Shown here one piece after another: positions 26,231-38,912 of a stretch of DNA of 64,000 nt; the first letter of the stretch is position 1; each line of letters opens with the position of its first letter. The stretch comes from Erigeron canadensis. Lineage: Eukaryota > Streptophyta > Magnoliopsida > Asterales > Asteraceae. The DNA lies in the NCBI RefSeq assembly GCF_010389155.1, contig NC_057769.1, positions 23,002,735 through 23,066,734 on the forward strand, given 5' to 3'. Under the pieces are notes generated by a model, which did no database searches, had not been told where the DNA came from, and was given only the letters and a program-made list of their open reading frames with translations. The translations under genes were made by a program, and so were the position numbers.

Positions 26231-26955
26231 ATATCATTTACTTAAATATATATTGACCTATTATTTTAATCTAAAAGTTAGACATCTCTTAATTTGACTA
26301 CTTAGGAAATTCTACTCAATTATTATTATCAAACATACTCTTTAACCCATAGTTTTCGCTTTACTTTTTTTGGCCAAATTGTTACATTACGTATCCCGAC
26401 CATGAGTTTTCGAGTCTTCACCTTTTTTGCCTCTTTTGCTTTTTCTTGTGACTAGGTTGATTGTTGGCGTGACCATGTCCAGAGAAAACATTTATACTGC
26501 TTTTCCGTTTTCTTTGTTCTTTATGTATAGTGGTATATGACACATTTGTTTTATTAAAAAACAAGGCATTCCTTACGTTCACGACTTCCATGATTTAATT
26601 CTTAATTTCTTCTTAAAAGTGAGTTGTATAACATGTTTTCTTATAACGATATATCATATCACATGATTACTTTAGACCATATACGGAAACTCAAACGCGA
26701 AAGTTTTACTTTAAATCGCTAAGTATGCATGCATAATGGACACTAGAATGAGTAGGATGCAAATATGCATCCATAATGGACACTAATGAATAGGATTTGG
26801 TCGGGAATTAACTTCTTTAGTTAGAACACCTTTATATCAATTCCAATTTCTTAAACAAATAAGTTAAATGAACCCTTATAGTAGTGACAATGAAGATAGT
26901 TGAGAATTTGTCGTAAAGCATAAAATCTAAAAAGTTCACTGTGATCATGACTAGA

Positions 26956-27010
26956 GCTCGTTCATGGGGTGATAAACGGTGAAAGTGTGGTTATCAACCC
27001 ATGAACGAGC
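26956..27010. repeat. Hairpin: 20-bp inverted repeat with 15-nt loop
   Basis: Arms GCTCGTTCATGGGGTGATAA (26956-26975) and its complement at 26991-27010 pair at 19 of 20 positions around a 15-nt loop. It is not a terminal repeat of any element I can define. Confidence 0.8.
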
Positions 27011-27459
27011 AGAAAAAAAAACCACAATATGCATTCTAGCATCAGTGGGTTAGTTTTTTTTTTTCAGAACAACAATTGCATTAAAACTCTCCGGCAAAAT
27101 GTCATAGAGTAAGAAATTACATCAAAAAAGTAAAACTATATAAAGTGAAAATGGTATAAAAATTAATAAAGTTGAGCTTCAATTCGTACTCCTATTACAC
27201 ATCCATAAATAAAAAATTTCATAGATTATTTTTGAAAACGAATACGGAAGAAGAATGGAAGAAGCGCACCTATTATGAGTGAAGAGCTCTCCTTCTTTTG
27301 GCGTTGATACGCATATGATCGATCTTTGATTTGTGGGGAACCAAAACTTTTACCTTCTAATTGGCTTTTAAGTTGTAGTGCTTTCCTTACAATTCACACT
27401 CTCCCCATGTCCTCTATATATACTATTAGTATTCGGTTTCCTATGCATTCAAACTATAA

Positions 27460-28090
27460 TATATATATATATATATATCAAAGATAAATATCAAAATTAT
27501 AACATATGTTAAATGATAATTAACATGTGTGTTGGGTTCAAATCTTTAATATGAATCAACGTTCTAATTTTTTTTTAAAAAAGATGTAAATTGTGAGGAA
27601 AATAACTTAGTAAGCAGAATGCGCAAAATAAATTTAAAAAATAAAACTTTTATAGAAAAAATAAGTCATAATCAACCTACATTGACAACAAAATAAATTT
27701 AAAAAGTTAAAAAATAACAATAACATAACAATTCAATATCAAATAATGAACAAACATGAACAAAATACCAAAATATAAATTAAAGTGATATAAAAAGAAC
27801 ATACGTTTCTTTTGTTGAGAAGCTAAATGACTATGATCTTTTTTAAAGATAGAAATGAGAAGGATGATGGAGAAAGATTAATATAATTTCTGAGAGAGTA
27901 AAATTTTAAAAATATTTGTTTATATAGAAAAAGATTTATGATAAAATTTTGAATATAATTATCTATTTAATAAAAAAAAAAATTTAGGAAAAAAAATAGA
28001 GTAATTAGGAAGGAGTTTTAGGCCCAAAAAGGGCTCTTAGTTATGCCAAGTGTACTCCTATCCTCCTTTTTTAGTTATATTATAAACTAA
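27460..28090 (+). repeat. Dispersed repeat of unknown class, copy 2
   Basis: Direct-orientation partner of 6590-7190, sharing the ataacaattcaatatcaaat block and the closing gagttttaggcccaaaaaggg block. Longer than copy 1 by small insertions. No ORF, no clear termini. Confidence 0.55.
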
Positions 28091-28142
28091 GAAGTTTGAC
28101 AACATACGTTATCAGACCTTGGTTATTACTATTTTTTTGCTA

Positions 28143-28144
<2 letters not shown>

Positions 28145-28180
<36 letters not shown>
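28145..28180. repeat. (TA)n microsatellite
   Basis: About 18 uninterrupted TA units. Confidence 0.95.
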
Positions 28181-28186
<6 letters not shown>

Positions 28187-30175
28187 GGAAACTGATCTAA
28201 TACCAATGATATCTTTTAAAATATTTTAAGTTAGACTTTGATAATTAATTGAAAAAAGTTCTATTAGGAGTAGATAATTACAATCCAATTCAAAAACAAT
28301 TTTAAAATAATTCAAACTCCTTAATATTAAACTCTATATATAATATTCTAAGGTGGTGTACTTATTTTGTCCAAATACATACTCTATCTTTATATATAAT
28401 TAAGAGAGGATATGAAAATTTCTATATGACACTTTTATTTAAATAATAATTAGGATTTTTGCTTAATTGTTATTTTTCCAAATATTTGCTACTCTTTCAT
28501 GCCATATAAACTATTAAAATAAATATTAATTCAAAGTTTGTATTTAAAAAAATATTTAAATTTGAATTAATTTAGTATTAATTCTTCTTTATCCTTATAC
28601 AACGAATGCATTATCAATATTTGTAAATTGAAGAAAATATGATATCTTAATACAAATCTTCTTTTTAATCTTATCTTATATTCTCACTTTTTATTTTAAC
28701 TTTTAATTTATAAATAAGAGGGGATATAAGTTTTATATGGTACATTTATTTATATGATAAACATAATTTTGTTTGGTTGTAATTTTTTTATATATTTATT
28801 ATTTAATTTCTTGTCATGTAGATTATCAATTATTGAAGATAATTTTGTATTTATTTTTTTGTAGTCTTTCAATATATTTATGTTGATGGTTTAGTTATGA
28901 AGTCTAATTTAAGTATTTTATTTATTCATTACATATATGGTTGTATGATTTAGATATTATTAAAAAAAATAAGTTCATTGATTAGTATTAAAATATATTC
29001 ATTTGTGATGTTACTGTCTTTAATAAGTATGTTTACATATAAAATTTCATATAGTCTGGATTTAAAAATGATGCATTATTTATTTTTAATAAATTTTTAC
29101 GACAACAATTATTCACCATGCAACGCATGAGTTTAATTTAGTATTAGATATTTTAAAGCATCTAAATTAATTTATTATGTAGGAATATAAAAAATATTTA
29201 TTTAATCTCAATATTAAGTGAGTATACTGGATTTTGGCATGTGTCGATATATCAAAAACAATTCATACGGAATACCGTTAGGTTTGATATCTTATTATTT
29301 TGTTATTTAAGTTGTATATTCGTCTACGATTATAATATGAGGAATAAGATTAATTTATTACTACAAAAGGTTAATTAATCAATCATGTTTGTGAAAAGAT
29401 GTAACTATTATTGCAAATGGTCAAATGCTAAAAAAAAATTAAAAATATAAACAAATATTGTTTAAAAAATATTACAAAATTTGAAATACAATATATGCGT
29501 TCGGTACTTTAATATTATATTTTCTTAATTTGATTTTACCTACATTATGTTTAATTTACATATTTATCGTTTTAATTTTATCTTGAAAATGTCATAAATA
29601 ACTCGTGTATTTAACATGAGCATAAATCTAGTTATGTTTAGTAAAGACAATTATACCACAAACATAAGATTGTAAATATGTTTAATAGTTGAAGGAATAA
29701 TGAAAAGTTAAAAAGAAACATATATGTTTTAAGAGAAAACAAATTCTAAAAACCAAAGAAAACACAAAAGATTATAAATGAAAACCAAAGTTAAACAAAA
29801 TATTTCTTTTTTATAAATGAAAACCAAAAAATACAACAAAAAATACATGAAAAAATGTTAATCTAAAAGGAATTTTAATAGTATAAAAAAACGAAAACAC
29901 ATGAAGCAAAATGACTTTTTTAAAATCTATAACAAAAAAAAAAAAAAAAAAAGAAAAAGATAAAAAAGGGTAAAATGCAAATATCAAAATCCTCCACAAA
30001 TAGGAGGAGCTCAATTCAAACCTCGACTCACAAAGCAGTCCGCAAACCATCTCTACTATATTATTTTATTATACAGATCCTAAACTAAATATATGTTTTA
30101 TTGTTTTAATACATAACTTTGGGTTTTAAAAGTTGTTTTTAACTATTCACATCTGTTCATAATATTAAAGGACTA

Positions 30176-31023
30176 CAAATTCACACGCACAATACAGCGA
30201 CAATTAAAGTGGCGGTGGCTCTGACGGGTGCATGTCACTACAACAAATTTATCGTTTGTACGTACTTTTTTTACGCATTCTTTAAAAACGCGTAAAATTT
30301 TATTAAGTTGTTCGCATTTAAAAACGTGCACAATTCATCTATATTAAAAAATGGGAAAAAAGTTACAAGTTTCACAATTAAAAGTGTGAAGAAAATGGTT
30401 TACTGACTAATAAGTGTGTACAATATTAGATTTGTACACACTTTTAAATGTATAAATCATTTTCTTCACAGGGGATTCTACGCACCGAAAAATCATTTTT
30501 TCACGGGTTATGTTTTCACAAGTACGTAGAAATCATTTGCGAAGAAATGGTCTTCACACTTATAAGTGCATAAAACATAAAATTTGAACACACATATTAG
30601 TGTGAACATTTTTTCTTCACACTTTTAAATGTGAAGTTTGTAACTTTCTTTGCACTTTTTTAAGTAGACTATTGGTATACATTTTTAAGTGCGAATAATT
30701 CAACAAAATTTTACGCACTTTTTGAAATTGTGTTGAATAAAGTGTGTAGAATTGACTAATTTGTTGTAGTGTGTTGCCGGTGGCGTAGAGATGTGGTATT
30801 AACATAAAGGTAAGTGATTTAATGAGTAGTGTAGTTATATTAAGAGTTGAAGAATGTATGTTGTAAATAATTTCATTAAGGTGACTATAAGTATTTTAGT
30901 CGTATTTTAGTCGAATTAAGTATGTGGTTTATAAAAGATGTAAAGGAGAGGGATAATATTGTCTTTTTAAGTTCTTAATTGCTTAAAGATGAAGGTCTAG
31001 TTTGTATAATAAGGGATTATAGA
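30176..31023 (-). mobile_element. Probable Helitron interrupted by a CACTA MITE
   Basis: Read on the minus strand, the 5' end TCTATAATCCCTTATTATAC and the interior after removing the CACTA element resemble the Helitron at 52489-52850 (ggcggtgg near the 3' end, then the same gagttga / atgttgtaaat order). The 3' terminus is decayed (GTAG instead of CTAG), so the left border is approximate. Confidence 0.4.
30236..30771. mobile_element. Non-autonomous CACTA (En/Spm) MITE, 536 bp
   Basis: Begins CACTACAACAAATTT and ends AATTTGTTGTAGTG, with the 3-bp duplication TGT on each side (30233-30235, 30772-30774). Many subterminal repeats of the type TTTAAATGTGAAG / cacacttataagtg occur in both orientations, as expected of CACTA elements. 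No coding capacity. Confidence 0.85.
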
Positions 31024-31438
31024 TATAATTAGAGATAGAGCTATCTATCTCAAATCCTGATTTTATTTTAGTAACTTTTCGTTTTTAGTATCGAATTGTA
31101 GTGGTTTCCAGATCAGTATAAAAAAAATATAAAAAAAAACAACTTGGGAAATACCAGTCTCATATTAGTACCGGTTCATATGAGACTAGAATTGGTATGA
31201 TTTTTAAAATAATTATATTAATACTTTATAATGGATTCTATGAAACAGTTTTTTTTTAATATTATGAACTAAAGGACAATTAAATAAACTCTTTCTAATA
31301 AAATGGTAATATCAATTTACCGATTTGTGGTAATGGAAGGAACCGTGAGAAGCAACAAAGAAATGAGAAACTGATCAATTTTAAGTCAAAGGTTATTTTA
31401 TTAATAAAAGAGAATAATGAATATGAGGCTAATACATA

Positions 31439-31693
31439 CTCTCTCCGTCCCATATTAAATGTTTAATTTTGACTTGTCAAGTCTTCAACTTAAACTTTGA
31501 CCGTAAAAAATATTTGTCTATATTATATAAAACTTTATATAAACTATATGTACGGATTGAGTTTTCAATGTAATTTTTATTGATATAACTTTCATCAACT
31601 ATTATATAACACAAATAAAGATATTTATGGTCAAAGTTATAAATAGAAGACTTGACAAGTCAAAATTGGATATTTAATATGGGACGGATGAAG
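31439..31693. mobile_element. Stowaway MITE (Tc1/mariner), 255 bp
   Basis: Termini CTCTCTCCGTCCCATATTAA and the inverted TTAATATGGGACGGATGAAG, with a TA target on both sides. The arms also pair through gacttgtcaagtc and gacttgacaagtc. Classical Stowaway. Confidence 0.9.
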
Positions 31694-32995
31694 TATTTAA
31701 CTTGGGTAAAAACTTCTGATGTGTTATTTTCTTAGTATTATGAATGTATGATTGTGCCCCCATATCTTTTATGTATTAACAATTAAGATGTGAGATGTTT
31801 TCACCTAAGTTGGACCAAGACTATAACTTTAGAAAGTTAAGGATGGAAGCTGTAAGATTTGATCCACGACTTGGACGAATTCCTGTAATTAACTCTAAAT
31901 ATAATAAAATAGAGTTCAAGAATAAACCTAAAATGGTTTTCATTCTCTTTTATTTTATTTAAGTTCCTTGTTTCATTTTTAAATGCAGTTTTTAAAGGGT
32001 GTTTGAGATTACGTTTTAAAGTAATTGTCTGATTATTAAGTTTTTAAATTGCAAATAATCTAAAAAATTATTTGTATGAAAAAGTGATTATTTTTTTTAA
32101 TGAAAATGCAGTCTTGAAGAAGCATGTACATGCATGCTTTTTCAATACTCAGTTTTAAAAACTCATGAACGCAATTTGTTTTATTATCACAATACCAAAC
32201 ACCTCTTTAATCTGTTTCTTTTAGTGTTCTAATTTTTATTTTTTATGTATGTGGTTTTAAATACAATGGAGATTTATATTAAATAGAGTGACAATAGATA
32301 CAGTATAAGACTTCGAGAAAATATATGCATTTAAACAAAAATCTATCTATATCTATATCTATCTATATATCTATATATAAATATTAAAACAATAGGAATC
32401 CTAGCATTTTCAAGCCATCCTCAACTTTAAACTATCTTAAAACATCACCATGTAGGATTTTATCCCATGTGGCATCTCCATGTTTTTTTTACAACATTTA
32501 TAATACATAAATAAATAAAATTAGATTAAGAAATTTGGCAACAAAATTTTAACCCCAATTAAGTATAACAACATATTAAGAATAAATCAAAGAAATTATC
32601 TAGTCTTATATTAAATTACGTACTAACCGTAAAAAATCATAAAGAAGAGTATTTATTTTGATATCTATAATTACAAATGAATTGTTGGTTAAATATAATA
32701 TTACAAAACTATAAAAATAAGAACATCTACCGCAATTTCGTTTCGTGTGTTTACATATCTAACTTCACAGATAAATTACTTTTTAATATCTTTCTTAATT
32801 ATGTTTTCTAATAATTTTGATATTGCATTTTTTTTATACATATACATATTTATCTATTTGTAGAGATATAAAACGATTATGAGATGATGTGTTTGGTAGT
32901 AATTATATTATTATGGAGTTAAACGTCCCTTTCCTTTTTCACATCCGCTCGCTCAATCGTAATATTTATAAATTTTCATTCTTTTACTTATTATA

Positions 32996-33035
<40 letters not shown>
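32996..33035. repeat. (ATT)n microsatellite, left part
   Basis: About 13 ATT units abutting the left end of the foldback element. Confidence 0.9.
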
Positions 33036-34120
33036 GGGAAAATTACACTTTTGGTCCCTGAACTTGACACGTTTTTCACTTTTAGTCACTAAACTTCAAA
33101 AATTACAAATTATACACTGAACTTGTCACTTTTTTTCACTTTTGGTCACTGCGTCAACTTTGTTAGTTTTTCCCCATTAACTTGCCCAGATTCGTTAATT
33201 TTCATTCACTTTTCATCCTTCCCATTATTCCATAACTAAAATCGATAATCGGTCCAACTTCAGGTTTTATATATTGTTTTGTCCGATTAGTTAAAATACA
33301 TATTCATTTATTATGTTTTGAAACAAATTTTTTATGTTTACAGTTACTATCTATTTGTTATACAGTAGTTTGATTAGATGAAATAATTGTTTTTTTTAAT
33401 GACGATGAAATAATTGTTATTGAAATTTTTATTTATAAAGATAGATTTATTTAGTGACTATGTTTGAATTTCGAGTCTTCTTATGTCTACTTTAACCGTA
33501 ATTTTTTTTTTTGTGTTATATAAACTTATATAGTTTTTCTTAATTCATTTTATTAACTATTAATAAACGAAAATAAAAATAAGATATTGTAATGTTTATC
33601 TGAAGTAACGTGTTGTAGGTTTTCTGATAATTTATAAGGACTTATGATTTAACCATAAATATTTTTGTCTATGTTATATAAATTTGTTATAAAACATATA
33701 ATAATGAACTAATTTTTAAATATATTTTTCATTGATAAATTTTACACCAACTACTATATGTTATAAATAAAAATGTTTAGAGTCAAAGTTAAAAGTAAAA
33801 ATATTAAGAAAAAATCAAAATGATAACATTTAAAATTGGACGAATGAGGTATATATAAAAAAAAATTAGGTAAATTACACTTTTCATCACTGAAGTATGT
33901 CGATTATCGATTTTAGTTATGGAATAATTGGAAGAACGAAAAGTGAAAAAAAAAACTAACGAATCTGTGCAACTTAACAGAGCAAAACTAATGAAACTGG
34001 GCGCAGTGACCAAAAGTGGAAAAAAAGTGACAACTTCAGTGTATAATTTGCAAATTTTAAAGTTTAGTGACTAAAAGTGAAAAACGTGCCAAGTTCAGGG
34101 ACTTAAAGTGTAATTTTCCC
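33036..34120. mobile_element. Long-TIR foldback element inserted in an ATT microsatellite (1085 bp)
   Basis: Arms of roughly 230 bp: left GGGAAAATTACACTTTTGGT..., right ...AAAGTGTAATTTTCCC. It shares the general cacttttggtc / gaccaaaagtg design with the 13.4- and 34.7-kb elements but differs in sequence. Both sides are (ATT)n arrays, so a 9-bp duplication cannot be distinguished from the microsatellite. A separate Stowaway-like piece (ending ggacgaatgaggta near 33853) sits in its centre. Confidence 0.7.

Positions 34121-34167
<47 letters not shown>
34121..34167. repeat. (TTA)n microsatellite, right part
   Basis: About 15 units abutting the right end of the same element; presumably the other half of one split array. 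Confidence 0.9.
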
Positions 34168-35304
34168 TTATTTTGGAACAGCATTCTAATCTGCTCCTAC
34201 TTCTAAATCACACGCATGCCTAGGATGAAACTCAGGACTCTCAAAAAATCCCCATTAATCCACCCCCACAAATGTGAGAAGTGAGATGCGAACCTAGGTG
34301 GATCCCCCAATGTAAAAGACCTTACCAATGGACCACCAACCCCCTATTATTATTGTTATCATTATGTTATTATTATTAAAATTATATTTTTATTTTCATA
34401 CGTATACATCATAAAAAATGTTTAAAGTAGTTTTCCTCTTATTTTTGTCGATATTAATTCTTTTTGTTCCCTTACAATATGAAAGGTAATTGTTCATCAT
34501 GCGTTATTTTTCGCTTACTTTTCTTAATTGATTAGCCATGAGCATCTAATCTGGTTTGACATATTGTATAATGAGATATATATATATATTCCACTTACAA
34601 TATACTCCTTTTGTAATTAACTTTAAAGAATTTTTAAATAAACGAGTGGATCAAATAATAAAGAGTAAATTACATTTTTCGTCCCTGAAGTCCTCGTTTT
34701 TCGCTTTTAATCCCTAAACTTTAAAAATTACAATTTTGACCCTAAAGTTAGCCAATTTTTTCAATAATCGTCCTTTGGCCTTACGACGTTAAAAAATGGC
34801 CGTTAACGTACGCACGTGCGAGACACGTGAGGGCACTAATGTCATTTCACCTTACACCGAGGGACGAAAAGTGAAAAAATAGCTACTTGAGGGACGAAAA
34901 GTGAAAAAAAGCTACTTGATGGACGAAAAATGAAAATCATACAAATAAATTTATTCTTCCATTCTTTATTTTCCGATCATCTTTTCCGATGGAATATTCC
35001 GACTAGATATTTATTTCCCCTTTACCCCAAGCCTCTCTAACCACAACCTAATACCCAACAACAATAGCCGCCGCTACCAGCCACTGCCGTATGTAACCAA
35101 CACCAGCCACTGCCGTCTACAACCACCACGAGCCACCCACCACCACCTCCGGCCACCGCCGCCTATAATTACCACCAGCCACCGCTACTACAATCAAAAC
35201 CAGCCACCACCGCCAACAATCACCACCAACCACCGCTGCCTACAATTACCACCAAACACCGCCGTCTACAGTTACCTCTAACCACAGCCGTCTACATTCA
35301 CCAC

Positions 35305-36812
35305 TGATATGTCCATTTATATGCATATTCCCATATCGTTTCTAAGACGTTTTAAGCTTAATTATGTGTAAATTATATGTATACTCGATGCTTTGATGGT
35401 GATGTTAGTGATTTCAGGCTTAGAACAGGTAAAATGGTTAGAAACAGCTTTTGGAAGACTAGAAGATGCATTAGGATGGTTCGTGGACGCATACGAGTGA
35501 GGACGGAATGAAAACTACAAGTTTTGGCTGAAAACAGGGCAGGTGCGTCGCACCATGTAAGGAGGTGCGGAGCATTTTCTACTAGAAAACTTGGAAGAAG
35601 TTGGAAAGCAGGGAGGTGCGACGCACCAACCCTGTGGTGCGTCGCATAACGGGCAGATTCAAATTTGGTAACAAGGTCAGGTGCGCCGCACCTGAAGCTT
35701 GGTGCGCCGCACCTGTAGGTCAGTTTGTGAAGACCTCTTGCAAACTCTATAAATACAAGACCATAACCCTCCCATTCGACACACAATCACTTCTAGTCGA
35801 CTTTAGGGTTCTTTGGGGGTATTCTCAACAGCTTTTTCGTCCATCAAGGTCTAAGGGTTGTTCGTGAGCTTCAAGGCATTCGGTTGTCGATTTTCTTAGC
35901 GTTTACTTGTTTTCTACACATTTGTACAATATGTTCTTCTATATTTTTACTCTTTGTGCTTTGTTTTTGATTATGAGTAGCTAAGTGTTTTTAATCATCT
36001 ACATAGATGAAGTGATACAATGAATGATGGTTGCACTATTTTTATAATTCAAGTTGATTTGATTTAACGTTGTGTCGTAATCTTAGCTTATTAATTCTTT
36101 GTTATTTAACTCTTAATTGCAGATAGTTTTTGCATGATCTTAGTGGTAACTTAGGTTGTGTAAAAGTTATTTTGATTGCTTGGTTAGAAGCGATTGTTTC
36201 TATGACGGGTACGGTATAAAGTAATTAATAGTTAATAAGGGTTAACGGGTTAATGGTTAGGTACAATCAATAGACACAATTGTTATCTAAATAACCAAAA
36301 CAATTAATTGGCTAGGAAAGTTATGAAAGGCGTCTTGGGGTACCGGTCTTAGTAATGGTACTAGTTAATTAAGGGAATTTAATAAAGTAACGAACTTGAC
36401 GGGTACGGGGTGAGTCTTTGTTAGTTCTCAGTTATAAAATCAACATAATTGAATTGGGTCTTTAAATATATGCAACCTAAATAATGTGTATCATGGAGTC
36501 GAAGTGGATGATCTTCTCCTCCTATTTGATTTAAAACAAATCTCTTTTCGATAAATTCTTCGGAATTTCTAACTTCTAACTTTTTCAATCTAACTAACTT
36601 TCAATTTAAAATCAAGATGACGTGGTGTCTTTAAAAACCAAACTCTTCTTTATAAATTACTTAAAACTCGCTAGCTCTTATTAGTCTCCGTGGAACGAAC
36701 CTCTACTTACTTTAATCTATATTACATACGAACGGGTCCACTGCCCGATTGTGTGTGGTAAACGATTCGGAGTATTTACAGGATTTTAATTTAACTAGAT
36801 TTTCACACATCA
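35305..36812 (+). repeat. 5' LTR of Athila element (1508 bp)
   Basis: Begins TGATATGTCC and ends CACACATCA (TG...CA ends). A TATA box TATAAATA lies at 35748-35755, so transcription should begin about 30 bp downstream. Six copies of a GGTGCGNCGCACC-like palindrome lie just upstream in U3 (35542-35713). Confidence 0.95.
35542..35713 (+). repeat. Palindrome cluster in U3 of the 5' LTR
   Basis: GGTGCGTCGCACC 35542-35554, GGTGCGACGCACC 35615-35627, GGTGCGTCGCATA 35636-35648, GGTGCGCCGCACC 35680-35692 and 35701-35713, plus a degenerate GGTGCGGAGCA at about 35564. The equivalent cluster in the 3' LTR is 48237-48408. Its position 35-200 bp upstream of the TATA box fits protein-binding sites in the promoter, which is inference. 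Confidence 0.85.
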
Positions 36813-36818
36813 AGTTTT

Positions 36819-36836
36819 TGGCGCCGCTGCCGGGGA
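36819..36836 (+). promoter_or_regulatory. Primer binding site, tRNA-Asp type
   Basis: TGGCGCCGCTGCCGGGGA starts 6 bp after the 5' LTR. From memory it is complementary to the 3' end of plant tRNA-Asp with one mismatch, the primer used by Athila elements. Confidence 0.8.
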
Positions 36837-37043
36837 CTAATTTAAGAGTTTTAGTTTGAGATTTCGTAATTGATCCTTTCTTGTGCTCTAGTGCAAGAAA
36901 GTTACTTGCTTTCTTAATTTACTTTTCAATTTTTAGTTTTAAATTTTCTGTTTTGTTATTTTATGTAACTTGGTGCGTTTTACGGTTTTCTTTGTTTGTG
37001 TTTTCAGGTTTGTTTCCTAGTTAACGACCACAAGGGCTACCGG

Positions 37044-38912
37044 TATGCCACTAGTAAGCTCTCAATCAAATCCGGGAAAGACGAAGAGACGAGGAAGGAA
37101 ACCATCTAAAACCGTTAACCCTTCATTTAGCAAAATAGATACTTAAACTTAAACGTTGAAGCCGAAAGTTCCACACCACTGGAAAATAAACCTCAAACTC
37201 CACCAAAGACTTCACCTAAGAATTCACCAAACTCAACACCAAACTCCACTCCACCCTCTACACCTCCTACTACACCAAGAAACATGGCCGAAGACATGGT
37301 TCACCCTTTTGATAGGACTATTGGGGAGAGTACTTGAGTCATTGCACCTAATAGGGGCTCGACTATTCGTCCTCCAACCACCGCTCCAAATTTCAGTGTC
37401 AAAGGTAATCACTTGTCTCAGGTTGAAGAGAATCAATTTGATGGGGTTGTTAAGTGGGATCCGTATGATCATGTGGAGAAGTTTGAAAAAGTTTGTTGAT
37501 TGTTCAAGTATGGGGAGACTCAAATGCCACTTGTTAAGCTTGAATTGTTTCCGTTGTCTCTTACGGGAGAGGCGGCAAATTGTATAAGAATCTCGATGAC
37601 AACATATTTGAGACATGGGAAGAGTCGAGGGAAGGATTCATTGAGCGGTTCTTTCCGGCTCAATTGGTTGAAACAATGAAGTTGGAGATTCGGGCGTTTA
37701 AGCAACTTAGTGGTGAGGATTTGGTTGATGCTTGGAAGAGATTGAAGGAGTTGATGAGAAATTGTTCGGGGCATGGTATTCGATTGAATGAGCACATTCT
37801 TATTTTCTTCCGGGGTTTAGATAGCCGTACTCAAAGGGAATTGGATTGAGCTTGTGGAGGTAACATTAACAATGTCACTTACAATGAAGCCTATAAGATT
37901 ATGGAAGATATGGTTCGTACTAGTGTAATTCGAGAAGCGGGTAAAACTAAACCGGATCTTGTGAAAACGGGAATAAGAAGTGTGGCTCGAGTTGATAGTG
38001 GTAGTGAAGTAGTGGCTGAAATTAAGGCATTGGCAAGTCACATAGATAAGCAATTTGCAAGCATGGATGGTAGATTTGGGTTGATTGAGAAGGATTTGAA
38101 GACGGCGGTTGTGGGTTGTGATATTTGTGGTGATAGGCATTACACGGAGGATTGTGATAAGGCACCACGGAACGAAGAAGTTGATTATGTTCAAAATCAA
38201 TATCAACCACTGTTTGCAAATTGAGGGCTATTTCAAAGGAATGGAGCCTATCAAAACCAATACCAAGGTAATTCTAATTCTAACTTTAATTCTAATGGTG
38301 TAGGAAATTATAGGTCCACATTGGGAGCTTCATGGCAAGGAAGAAATCAAGGAGGTCCTTCGGTTCAACCGGTTGAAGCTGTAGATCCTAATGCCGAGCT
38401 TAGGGATCTTATGAAGAAGTTTATGGTTGATCAAGACAAGAAGAATGAGAACTACCCATCCTAATGCCGACATCACCGCTTTGAATGATAAGTTGAATCA
38501 AAATATCAAAAGTCAACAAGTGGCGATCAAGGATTTAGGAGTAAGGCTTGATAGAATGGGTAATTCTAATCGTCAACAAGGATCTTTGCCAAGTAATACC
38601 CAACAAAATCCTAAGCCTTCCGGTTCGAATGATGGAGGTAATAAGTATCAACACCCTAATGTTAGGAATGAGCATGTAAATGCCATTACTACTCGGTCGG
38701 GTAAGGCAGTTAATTCTCCTATTTCTCCTCCTATTTCTAGTGCTACTAATGTTCCTACGCAGGTTGATAGTGATGACGAAAAAGATGAACAAGTTGATGA
38801 AGAGATTATAATGGAGCTGAACCAAGCCGTGAAACCACCGGCCGTTCCATCTACATCTAAGATTCCTTTCCCTCAAAGATTGAGGAAGGAGAAGCCATAC
38901 AAGCCTAATTGA
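37044..38912 (+). pseudogene. Athila gag, disrupted
   Basis: Capsid/nucleocapsid polyprotein remnant. It opens MPLVSSQSNPGKTKRRGRKP. The retrotransposon gag domain spans about 37430-37850 (WDPYDHVEKFEKV, then RFFPAQLVETMK and AFKQLSGEDLVDAWKRLKEL in another frame). A CDICGDRHYTEDC zinc-knuckle-like motif follows at about 38127-38155, and the Athila landmark NAITTRSGK at about 38680-38706. Breaks: stop near 37142, TGA near 37336 and 37497, frameshift near 37577, TGA at 37847, TGA at 38222, frameshift near 38450. An 80-bp segment is duplicated at 38860-38990. Confidence 0.85.

Larger units (their letters stand above)
24998..30235. other. Long AT-rich intergenic block without genes
   Basis: Contains a 20-bp-arm hairpin at 26956-27010, a dispersed repeat at 27460-28090 and a TA microsatellite at 28145-28180. 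It also has decayed Helitron-like termini (CTAG end at 25301 on the minus strand, one near 26050-26230, and one near 29629). I see no coding exon. Confidence 0.5.
31024..33035. other. Intergenic with one Stowaway MITE and a Helitron 5' end
   Basis: A Helitron-type 5' terminus (tctatatataaatattaaaacaatagg) lies at about 32371, matching the element at 10135, but no CTAG 3' end was found downstream, so it is truncated. The block ends in an (ATT)n array at about 32996-33035. No gene. Confidence 0.5.

Noticed and set aside
37156..37616. ORFs of 127-143 codons on both strands over the Athila gag
   Set aside because: Shadow frames of the disrupted gag; His/Leu/Pro-rich composition comes from the ccacaccaa-rich DNA.
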